Shown here piece after piece: positions 40,981 to 47,847 of a stretch of DNA of 64,000 nucleotides. The notes under the pieces were generated by a model. The model searched no databases and was not told where the DNA came from. It saw nothing but the letters and a program-made list of their open reading frames with translations. The position numbers were made by a program, and so were the translations under genes. Position 1 is the first letter of the stretch. Every line of letters begins with the position of its first letter. Source of the stretch: DASUPK01 sp963804595 (GTDB taxonomy: Bacteria; Actinomycetota; Thermoleophilia; Solirubrobacterales; 70-9); contig CAWDQZ010000016.1 in NCBI GenBank assembly GCA_963804595.1, positions 14,619-78,618 on the forward strand, written 5' to 3'.

Positions 40981-42772
40981 TGCCGTCCATCTCCAGGACA
41001 GCCAGAAACGCCTCCTGCGGCACCTCGACGGCGCCGACCTGCTTCATCCGCTTCTTTCCCTTCTTCTGCTTCTCGAGCAGCTTCCGCTTCCGCGTCACGT
41101 CACCGCCGTAGAGCTTCGCGGTGACGTCCTTGCGCAGCGCCTTGACGGTTTCGCGGGCGATCACGTTCGAGCCGATCGCCGCCTGCACCGGCACGTCGAA
41201 GAGCTGGCGCGGGATCGTCTCGCGCAGCCGATCGACCAGCGCGCGGCCCCGGTCCTGCGCCGAGTCCCGATGGACGATCAGCGAGAGCGCATCGACTCGG
41301 TCCCCCGCCAGCAGCACGTCGAGCTTGACCAGGTCGGAGGGCCGGTTGCCGATCGGCTCGTAGTCGAGCGAGGCGTAGCCGCGACTGCGCGACTTGAGCT
41401 GGTCGAAGAAGTCGAGCACGATCTCGGCGAGCGGCAGGTCGTAGCGGATCTGCACCCGCTCGGGCGAGAGATAGTGGAGGTCGATGTGGGTGCCCCGTCG
41501 TTTCTGACAGAGCTCCATCACCGCGCCCACGTACTCGTTGGGCGTGATGATCGTGGCGCGGATGTAGGGCTCGAGAATCTCCTCGATGATCGACGGGTCG
41601 GGCATCTCGGTCGGTGAGCGCACCTCCACCAGCTCGTCGCCCCGGACGCGGACCTCGTAGCGGACGTTGGGAGTGGTCGCGAGCAGCTCGAGGTCGTATT
41701 CGCGTTCGAGCCGCTCGCGCACGATGTCCATGTGGAGCAGGCCGAGGAATCCGCACCGAAAGCCGAAGCCGAGGGCCTCGGAGGTCTCGGGCTCGTAGGA
41801 GAGGGCTGCGTCGTTGAGCGCGAGGCGGTCGAGGGCGTCGCGGAGGTCCGCGTAGCGGTCGGTGTCGATCGGGAACAGGCCGCAGAAGACCATCGGCCGG
41901 ACCTCGCGGTATCCCGGCAGGGCCTTGCCGGCGGGCCGCTCCCGGCTCGTCAGCGTGTCGCCGACCCGGAGTTTCGTGACGTCCTTGATGCCCGTGATCA
42001 CGTAGCCCACCTCCCCGGCTGCCATGCGCCCTGCGGGCGTCATCTTCGGCGTGAAGAAGCCGATGTCGTCGATCTCGGCCTGCGTCCCCGCCTGCATCGC
42101 GGTGATCGGCTCGCGCTTCGAGAACTCCCCGTCGACCATTCGCACGTAGGCGACCACTCCGCGGTACTGATCGAACTCCGAGTCGAAGATCAGGGCGCGC
42201 GGCGGCTCGTCAGGCCTACCCTCGGGCGGCGGGATCCGCTGGACGATCGCCTCGAGCACCTCCGGCACCCCCTCCCCGGTCTTCGCCGAGATCCGCAGTG
42301 GCTCATCGGGCTCGCCACCGAGCAGGTCGGCTACCTGGGCCGCGACGCCGTCCGGATCAGCCCCGGGCAGGTCGACCTTGTTCAGGACCGGGATCAGCTC
42401 GAGGCCGGCATCGATCGCCGCGTAGGCGTTGGCGACCGTCTGCGCCTCAACGCCCTGGGCCGAGTCGACGACGAGCAGGGCGCCCTCGCACGCGGCCAGG
42501 CTGCGCGAGACCTCATAGGAGAAGTCGACATGCCCCGGCGTGTCGATCAGGTGCAGGTTGTAGGTCTCACCGTCCTGCGCCGTGTAGGCGACCCGCACCG
42601 CCTGGGCCTTGATCGTGATTCCGCGCTCGCGCTCGAGGTCCATCGAGTCGAGCAGCTGCGGCAGGTGGGTGCGTGCATCCACGGCCCCGGTCAACTCGAG
42701 GATTCGGTCGGCGAGCGTCGACTTGCCGTGGTCGATGTGGGCGATGATCGAGAAGTTGCGAATGCGGTCCAT
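40970..42772 (-). CDS. lepA: Elongation factor 4 (LepA)
   Basis: 600 residues. G1 IAHIDHGKST, G3 DTPGHVDF, G4 NKVDLPGA; then domain II and the LepA-specific C-terminus ending with GGDVTRKRKLLEKQKKGKKRMKQVG. Ribosome-associated GTPase that can back-translocate or aid elongation under stress. ATG follows TACCCT by 12 nt and no Shine-Dalgarno is evident, so the leader is very short. Assignment secure. Confidence 0.98.
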   Translation of the reverse strand: MDRIRNFSIIAHIDHGKSTLADRILELTGAVDARTHLPQLLDSMDLERERGITIKAQAVRVAYTAQDGETYNLHLIDTPGHVDFSYEVSRSLAACEGALLVVDSAQGVEAQTVANAYAAIDAGLELIPVLNKVDLPGADPDGVAAQVADLLGGEPDEPLRISAKTGEGVPEVLEAIVQRIPPPEGRPDEPPRALIFDSEFDQYRGVVAYVRMVDGEFSKREPITAMQAGTQAEIDDIGFFTPKMTPAGRMAAGEVGYVITGIKDVTKLRVGDTLTSRERPAGKALPGYREVRPMVFCGLFPIDTDRYADLRDALDRLALNDAALSYEPETSEALGFGFRCGFLGLLHMDIVRERLEREYDLELLATTPNVRYEVRVRGDELVEVRSPTEMPDPSIIEEILEPYIRATIITPNEYVGAVMELCQKRRGTHIDLHYLSPERVQIRYDLPLAEIVLDFFDQLKSRSRGYASLDYEPIGNRPSDLVKLDVLLAGDRVDALSLIVHRDSAQDRGRALVDRLRETIPRQLFDVPVQAAIGSNVIARETVKALRKDVTAKLYGGDVTRKRKLLEKQKKGKKRMKQVGAVEVPQEAFLAVLEMDGNGK

Positions 42773-42805
42773 GTGGGGAAAGCAAGGGTAGGCGGGCGGG
42801 CCGCG

Positions 42806-43390
42806 CTATCCGCTGCGGAACTCGCGTTCGCCGATCCCCATGGCACGGAGCCCGGGAGTCCCCTCGACGATCCGGAGCGGCAGCTCGGCTCCGCCGAGTC
42901 GTCGCTCCAGCCGGTCGGCGTCGGCCCCCACCTCGACCCAGGTGATCCCGCCGACGTCGGCACCGGCATCCGGATCGGGTACCTCGTGGTCACGCGCGAT
43001 GAAGAACGGCTGCCAGGGGTCTCGGAGCGCCTCCGAGACGCCCACAAGCCGGGCGCTGAAGCCCTGCCTGGTGACCGTGGTGATCGGCGAGCCGAGGCGA
43101 CCCGCCACTGAGTCCAGATCCTCGACCTCGACGGCCCAGGCAAAAAGGCCCTCGGCATGGTCGGCGAGCCATGCCTGAACGGCGCTCCCGATCGGAGAGC
43201 CCGGGGCCTCGTCTGGGTCGCCGACGGCCATCAGCTCGAGGTAGCCGCCACCGAGCGGCACGATCCGGTTGTGGGTGCCGTGACCCTCGTGGCGCCCGCC
43301 CCCAACCGTTCTCAGGCCGAGCTCGGACTCGATTCTGGCCGCAGCCGCATCGAGGTCCGCGGTCGCGTAGATGACGTGGTCGATCCGCAT
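42806..43390 (-). CDS. VOC family protein (Glyoxalase_3-like)
   Basis: 194 residues with the opening IDHVIYATADLDAAAARIESELGL and two beta-alpha-beta repeats, plus THNRIVPLGGGYLELMAVGDPDEA. The fold is used by dioxygenases, glyoxalases and resistance proteins; metal-ligand assignment is not clear here. ATG with TAGCGT 6 nt before it and only a G-run in place of a ribosome-binding site. Function unknown. Confidence 0.78.
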   Translation of the reverse strand: MRIDHVIYATADLDAAAARIESELGLRTVGGGRHEGHGTHNRIVPLGGGYLELMAVGDPDEAPGSPIGSAVQAWLADHAEGLFAWAVEVEDLDSVAGRLGSPITTVTRQGFSARLVGVSEALRDPWQPFFIARDHEVPDPDAGADVGGITWVEVGADADRLERRLGGAELPLRIVEGTPGLRAMGIGEREFRSG

Positions 43391-43455
43391 CCCCCAACGC
43401 TACCGGCGGAACTAGAGGCGAACGAGGACCCGTCGGCCCTCAGGGTGTCGAGCCG

Positions 43456-43812
43456 CTAAGTCGTCGCGAAGATCGAGCCCAGCCCGAAGCGGGCGACGAT
43501 GCGGTCGTAGTTGAGCCGCATCACCTCGATCACCTCGTCGACGTCCTCCTGCGTTTGCAGTGGGCGGGCCGCCATCGCGGTCTTCCCGGGAAAGACCGGG
43601 TGGTCTCCGACCATTCCGCGCTCGCGGAGCGCCTCGCCGAGGTCCCTCCCGAGGGCGAAGTGCGCCGCGTGATCACCGTGCAGGTGCCCGACCTCGTGAC
43701 CGCTGACGGTGAAGCTCCACTCACCTCTCTTCCCGTAACCGGCCTCGACCCCGCGCCATGCCGTGACGGTGGTCGTGATCTGCGCGCTGGGCGTTCGCGT
43801 CTCCTCGCTCAT
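43456..43812 (-). CDS. DUF5519/luciferase-like domain protein, predicted SoxR target
   Basis: 118 residues. SGHEVGHLHGDHAAHFALGRDLGEALRERGMVGDHPVFPGKTAMAARPL and DVDEVIEVMRLNYDRI match the small family named luciferase (DUF5519, PF17648) by similarity; no light-emitting activity is implied. The His-rich GHLHGDHAAH stretch (about 42-51) could bind metal or cofactor. ATG at 43810-43812 has AGGAGGAGTT directly upstream. The promoter, 27 bp upstream, has the 19-bp spacer typical of MerR-family activation with a SoxR-like box inside it. Function in redox-cycling stress is inferred from context. Confidence 0.78.
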   Translation of the reverse strand: MSEETRTPSAQITTTVTAWRGVEAGYGKRGEWSFTVSGHEVGHLHGDHAAHFALGRDLGEALRERGMVGDHPVFPGKTAMAARPLQTQEDVDEVIEVMRLNYDRIVARFGLGSIFATT

Positions 43813-43838
43813 CAACTCCTCCTGGATGGGGTGATTCC

Positions 43839-43869
43839 AAAGTACAAGCTCAAGTGAGCTTGAAGTCAA
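43839..43869 (-). promoter_or_regulatory. SoxR-type promoter with 19-bp spacer
   Basis: On the minus strand TTGACT (43864-43869), a 19-nt spacer and TACTTT (43839-43844). The over-long spacer is the hallmark of MerR/SoxR-activated promoters. Within it, CAAGCTCA-AG-TGAGCTTG (43845-43862) is a perfect dyad and the overlapping CTCAAGT..A.CTTGA core (43849-43864) resembles the E. coli soxS box. It drives the DUF5519 gene, divergent from soxR, and the soxR start lies 26 bp away. Confidence 0.82.
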
Positions 43870-43894
43870 GGAACGTACGTGCTTTCCTCCCCGC

Positions 43895-44344
43895 ATGGAT
43901 GAGCTGCTCACGATCGGTGAGGTCGCGAAGCGGAGCGGCGTCGCCGCATCCGCCCTCCGCTTCTACGAGGACCGCGGCCTGATCGGCTCCGAGCGAGCGG
44001 GATCCGGCCACCGCCGCTACCCCCGCGCCGTGCTGCGCCGGATCGCGTTCATCGTCTTCGCCCAGCGGATCGGACTGACGCTCGAGGAGATCAGGGAGGA
44101 GCTCGCCAAGCTGCCGGGGGACCACGCGCCGAACCGCCGGGATTGGTCCCGCCTCTCCGCCAGCTGGACGTCCCGGATCGACGAGCGGATCGCCGAGCTC
44201 GAGCGCCTGCGCGCCGGCCTCACCGAGTGCATCGGGTGCGGCTGCCTCTCGCTCGACCGGTGCCAGCTCGCCAACCCGGGGGACCGCGCCGGCCGCTCCG
44301 GGCCGGGCCCGCGCTACTGGGTGGGCGACCCGAGGCCCGCCTAG
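43895..44344 (+). CDS. soxR: Redox-sensitive MerR activator SoxR
   Basis: 149 residues. MerR-type winged helix (TIGEVAKRSGVAASALRFYEDRGLIGSERAGSGHRRY), a coiled-coil dimer helix, and the 2Fe-2S cluster motif CIGCGCLSLDRC with Cys112, 115, 117 and 123, the spacing CX2CXCX5C of all SoxR proteins. Cluster oxidation by redox-active compounds untwists the 19-bp-spaced promoter. The C-terminal tail (GPGPRYWVGDPRPA) is as in actinobacterial SoxR. No soxS; the adjacent DUF5519 gene is the likely direct target. Start at 43895 follows CTTTCCTCCCCGC, without a purine-rich site. Confidence 0.95.
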   Translation: MDELLTIGEVAKRSGVAASALRFYEDRGLIGSERAGSGHRRYPRAVLRRIAFIVFAQRIGLTLEEIREELAKLPGDHAPNRRDWSRLSASWTSRIDERIAELERLRAGLTECIGCGCLSLDRCQLANPGDRAGRSGPGPRYWVGDPRPA

Positions 44345-44409
44345 GCCGTAAGGACCCGGTCGAGCAACGCCTCGGGCTGCCTCGACCGTTCGAACTGGGC
44401 GGCAGGTAT

Positions 44410-44426
44410 CCCGCCGATCCGGCGGG
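44410..44426. terminator. Bidirectional hairpin between soxR and murJ
   Basis: CCCGCCG-ATC-CGGCGGG, seven G:C-rich base pairs with a 3-nt loop, immediately beyond the murJ stop and 65 bp beyond the soxR stop. A second pair GGTCGAG/CTCGACC occurs at 44358-44364 and 44381-44387. No T-tract. Confidence 0.5.
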
Positions 44427-44428
44427 AC

Positions 44429-46153
44429 TCAGATTCGCCGCAGCAGGCGCATGATCTGATCCGCCTCCGGGACACGCAGGGCCAGCACCGCGCCGAGGTA
44501 GGCGACGAAGCCCGCTGCGAGGGCCGCTCCGAGCGAGACGATCTGCGCGATCAGGTCGCGGCCGAGCGCCTGGTCCAGGCCGTACCAGACCACGTAGCTC
44601 ACCCCGGCCAGCAGCACCGACGCGGCGATCACGCGTAACGCCGTGTCGAAGAGGCGCGGCAGGTCGAGGCCGTGCAGCCGCCTTCGCAGGATCACCACCT
44701 CCGCGACCACGCTGGAGATGGTGGCGATCACGGTTGCCGCCACGATCCCCCCGACGCCGAACGGCGAGTAGAACGCGAACGAGAAGATGATGTCCACGAC
44801 GAGGTTCGAGCCGGCCACCGCGGTCGGGATCCAGGGGCGCTGCAGGCTGAAGAAGGTCCGGGTGAGGAGCAGGTAGAGCCCGTTGAAGGGCAGGGAGAAC
44901 GCGAACCAGAAGAGCGCCTGGGCGACGATGTGGGTCTGGGCGGCGTCGAACTCCCCCCGCTGATAGACGAGGCGCGTCATCGGGACGGAGAGGACGAGGA
45001 TCGCGGCGGCTGCCGGGATCAAGAGCAGGAGGATCTGCCGCATCCCGTTCGACATCGTCGATCGCAGGTTGTCCCACTCCTGGCGGGCCGCGAACCGCGC
45101 CAGCGTCGGGAAGGCCACGGTCGCGACGGCGACCGAGAAGATGCCCTGCGGGAGCATGTAGATGCGGAATGCCTTGTCGATTGCCGCGGGAGCCTGGTCG
45201 GAGACCAGCGTCCCGACGATGCTGTTGAGCAGCAGGTCGAAGTTGATCAGGCCGAGGCTGAGCGTGACCGGGAGCATGAGGAGCAGCACGCGGCGCACGT
45301 CAGGCAGGCGCCAGTCGATGTCGCGGGTGAGCCGGAACGGGGTGTTGCGCAGGTCCCAGGCCGGGATTGCAAGCTGTACGACGGTTCCGACGAGGATGCC
45401 GATCGCGTAGGCGTAGATCCGGTTGTTGCCGTGGAACGCCGGCTCCAGCAGGACCAGGACGAGGATGATCACCACGTTCCAGAAGAAGGGTGAGATCGCG
45501 AACGCGGCGAAGCGGTCGTAGCTGTTGAGGACGCCCACCACCATGCCCGTGGCCCCGAGCAGGATCAGGATCGGGAAGAGGATCTGGGAAAGCGTGACGG
45601 TGAGATCGAGGATCTGGCCGCTGAATCCGGGGGCGAAGATCGGGACGATCAGGGGTGCCGCGAGCACGAAGATCGCGGTGAGCGCGCCCAGCACCAGGGT
45701 GACCAGGTAGATCAGGGTCGAGGCGAGCCGGAACGCCTCCCGCTTGTTGCCCTTCTCGAGCTCCTCCGTGAAGACGGGGACGAAGGCGGCCTGGATGGCC
45801 GCGTCGGCGAACAGCGAGCGGACCAGATTGGGAACCTGGAATGCGATCGTGAAGGCCGACATTGGCCCGCTGATGCCGAAGTAGCTGGCGGCGACGATCT
45901 CCCGGACCAGGCCCGCGACCCGTGAGAACGCGGTCGCGATCGAGAAGAACGCCGTCGAGCGTCCGAGCCTGCCCTGACGTTCGCCCCACTCCGGCGGGAC
46001 GAACGGCGACGTGGGCGTGGGCGCGGGAATCGCCATGAACGTCGAGGTGTCCATGGAGACCGCCTCGTGGCGGCGCTCGATCTCCTCCGACTCACGCTCG
46101 ACGGCGGGGAAGTCCCGCGTCGAGGGATCGAAGGGCTCAGGGCGATCGGTCAT
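44429..46153 (-). CDS. murJ: Lipid II flippase MurJ (MviN)
   Basis: 574 residues with about 14 hydrophobic helices. The first core helices carry STAFFSIATAFSRVAGLVREIVAASYFG and MSAFTIAFQVPNLVRSLFADAAIQAAFVPVFTEELEKG, diagnostic of MurJ; a polar 45-residue N-terminal region precedes them. Transports lipid II to the outer leaflet for peptidoglycan synthesis. No C-terminal kinase-like domain, unlike mycobacterial MviN. Divergent from rpsT with 39 bp between. Confidence 0.95.
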   Translation of the reverse strand: MTDRPEPFDPSTRDFPAVERESEEIERRHEAVSMDTSTFMAIPAPTPTSPFVPPEWGERQGRLGRSTAFFSIATAFSRVAGLVREIVAASYFGISGPMSAFTIAFQVPNLVRSLFADAAIQAAFVPVFTEELEKGNKREAFRLASTLIYLVTLVLGALTAIFVLAAPLIVPIFAPGFSGQILDLTVTLSQILFPILILLGATGMVVGVLNSYDRFAAFAISPFFWNVVIILVLVLLEPAFHGNNRIYAYAIGILVGTVVQLAIPAWDLRNTPFRLTRDIDWRLPDVRRVLLLMLPVTLSLGLINFDLLLNSIVGTLVSDQAPAAIDKAFRIYMLPQGIFSVAVATVAFPTLARFAARQEWDNLRSTMSNGMRQILLLLIPAAAAILVLSVPMTRLVYQRGEFDAAQTHIVAQALFWFAFSLPFNGLYLLLTRTFFSLQRPWIPTAVAGSNLVVDIIFSFAFYSPFGVGGIVAATVIATISSVVAEVVILRRRLHGLDLPRLFDTALRVIAASVLLAGVSYVVWYGLDQALGRDLIAQIVSLGAALAAGFVAYLGAVLALRVPEADQIMRLLRRI

Positions 46154-46158
46154 TGCTC

Positions 46159-46192
46159 TATTCTCTTCGCCGCCCCCGACGGGGGTCTTTTC
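46159..46192 (+). promoter_or_regulatory. rpsT promoter -10 and G/C hairpin leader
   Basis: TATTCT at 46159-46164 is a likely -10. The short leader then contains CCCCC-GAC-GGGGG (46073 offset in the coordinates 46173-46185) followed by TCTTTTC and the ATG. The GGGGG arm is the only candidate ribosome-binding sequence, so hairpin formation would hide it; the stem plus T-rich run also resembles an attenuator. Confidence 0.55.
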
Positions 46193-46489
46193 ATGGCCAA
46201 CATCGCCTCCCAGAAGAAGCGGATTGCGCGCTCAGAGCGCGAGCGCCAGGAGAACCTGCGCTTTCGCAGCTCGGTGAAGACCTACTTCCGCCGGCTCGAG
46301 GACGCCGTTTCGTCGGGTGACGCAAACGCGGTCGCGAGCGAGCACAGGGCGCTCGTCTCGCGCATCGACAAGGCCGTCCAGAAGGGGGCGCTGCACCGCA
46401 ACACCGGCGCTCGCAAGAAGTCCCGCGCCGCGGGCATCGCGGGCGCCGCCTCCCAGGGCGAGAGCGCCGCCCCCCAGGGCGAGAGCTAG
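46193..46489 (+). CDS. rpsT: 30S ribosomal protein S20
   Basis: 98 residues, starting MANIASQKKRIARSERERQENLRFRSSVKTYFRRLEDAV. The highly basic helical bundle and ALHRNTGARKKSRAAG end are typical of S20, which binds 16S rRNA helix 44. The C-terminal 15 residues (GAASQGESAAPQGES) are an extra, repeat-like tail. rpsT beside holA is the conserved order. Ends tail-to-tail with holA (4 bp overlap). Confidence 0.95.
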   Translation: MANIASQKKRIARSERERQENLRFRSSVKTYFRRLEDAVSSGDANAVASEHRALVSRIDKAVQKGALHRNTGARKKSRAAGIAGAASQGESAAPQGES

Positions 46490-47496
46490 CGGAGCGCCCA
46501 AGCCAGCGGCTCGGTGTCGTCGGCCTCGAGGCCGATCGCACGGCGCAGCGTGAGGGTGAACGCCACCCGCTCCTCGTAGTCCGAGCCGCCGCGCGACCAG
46601 AGCTCGAGGTCCGCGAGAGCGCGAATCGAGGCGTCGAGGTCTTCCGGCGAGCGGCCCTTGACCTTGGAGACGAGCACCTTCGCCGCATAGGGATGCATCG
46701 AGAGCCCCTTGGCCACCTCGCTCGGGGGGCGGCCAGCATCGAGCTCGGTCGCCGCCTTGAGGGCTTGCCGCAGCCGCGGTGCGAGCGAGTAGACGATCCG
46801 CGGGAGCGCCTCGCCCTGCGAAACGAGGCGTTCCGCGACACCGATTGTCTCCGCCTCATCGCCGGCGACCACCGCGTCGGCGAGCGTCCAGATCGCCTCC
46901 TCCGAGGTGTCGGAGACCATTGCCTCGAGGTCGTCGGTCGCGACGCTCCCCCCCTCCCCCGCCCAGAGGGCGAGGCGCTCGAGCTCCGTCCGCAGGCGCA
47001 TCGGGCGGGCTCCGAGGCGTTCGACGAGCAGCCTGGCGGCGGCCGGCTCCAACTCGAAGCCGAGCTCGCGGGCGTCGGCGACGAGCTGCTTCGGGAGGTC
47101 CCGCGCGCGGGGCACCTCGAACGAGAGGACCTCTCCCCCCGCCTTCTCCACGGCCTTCGCGATCCCGGCCGGCGGCTTGCCGTGGGAGACCAGGGCGACG
47201 GTCGTGTCGGGCGGGATCTGACGGAGGGCGTCAACGGCCTTCTCCGTGTCCCCCTTCGCCCAGCCCTCGATCCCGTCGACGAGGAGGTAACGGCGGGAGA
47301 CGATCAGCGAGATGGTCCCCAGGGAGGCGGTCAGGGCCTCGATGTCGGGAGACCGGCGGCCGTCGCCCGCCTCGAACACCTCCAGAGCGCCGGGACCGCC
47401 CTCGCGTTCCGCGCGTTCCCGCAGACGACCGCGGACGCGGGCGATCTTCGCCTCGTCCTCCCCGGCGATCAGATAGGCGGACTTCATCTCTGCCAC
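46486..47496 (-). CDS. holA: DNA polymerase III delta subunit
   Basis: 336 residues. Clamp-loader delta fold: SAYLIAGEDEAKIARVRGRLRERAE, the RYLLVDGIEGWAK region, ARDLPKQLVADARELGFELEPAAARLLVERLG and LELWSRGGSDYEERVAFTLTLRRA at the end match HolA; it opens the beta clamp for loading. Located beside comEC and rpsT as in most bacteria. ATP is bound by other subunits, so the lack of a P-loop is expected. GTG start. Confidence 0.92.
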   Translation of the reverse strand: MAEMKSAYLIAGEDEAKIARVRGRLRERAEREGGPGALEVFEAGDGRRSPDIEALTASLGTISLIVSRRYLLVDGIEGWAKGDTEKAVDALRQIPPDTTVALVSHGKPPAGIAKAVEKAGGEVLSFEVPRARDLPKQLVADARELGFELEPAAARLLVERLGARPMRLRTELERLALWAGEGGSVATDDLEAMVSDTSEEAIWTLADAVVAGDEAETIGVAERLVSQGEALPRIVYSLAPRLRQALKAATELDAGRPPSEVAKGLSMHPYAAKVLVSKVKGRSPEDLDASIRALADLELWSRGGSDYEERVAFTLTLRRAIGLEADDTEPLAWALR

Positions 47497-47524
47497 GCCT
47501 GGCGAGTCTAAGGGTGAGGGCCGG

Positions 47525-47821
47525 CTAGACGCCGAATATGGGGCTGGCGGCCGACTTGCAGGTCTGAGGAGCCTTCTTCGCGCGGATTCGCTCCTTCGCG
47601 GCCTGCGCCTGGTAGATGCCGGGATACACGGCCTGCGTCAGCCCGACCTCGTAGCGGCCCTTGCCGTCGGCCCGCTGGACCGAGAGCAGCGCGGTGTTTC
47701 CGCTCGAGTCGGTGAAGAAGACGTTCACCAGCCTGCCCTCGAAGCAGGCGGCGAGACCGGCATCGACCTTTCCGCGGAACACGGTGGCTGAGGGGTGCCG
47801 CAGCGTGATCTTCGAGCCCAC
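47525..47821 (-). CDS. Small beta-rich protein of unknown function
   Basis: 98 residues, starting at GTG after AAGGGG. FRGKVDAGLAACFEGRLVNVFFTDSSGNTALLSVQRADGKGRYEVGL and the terminal TCKSAASPIF, with two Cys (26 and 88), match the pattern of short extracellular beta-sandwich repeats common in Solirubrobacterales secreted proteins, but this one has no signal peptide. Lies 26 bp after comEC, and may be co-transcribed with it. No function known. Confidence 0.55.
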   Translation of the reverse strand: MGSKITLRHPSATVFRGKVDAGLAACFEGRLVNVFFTDSSGNTALLSVQRADGKGRYEVGLTQAVYPGIYQAQAAKERIRAKKAPQTCKSAASPIFGV

Positions 47822-47847
47822 GAGTGCCCCTTCACCACCATCGGAGG

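Noticed and set aside
41732..43111. 459-codon plus-strand ORF across lepA and the VOC gene
   Set aside because: Crosses two real genes and their gap; no domain pattern.
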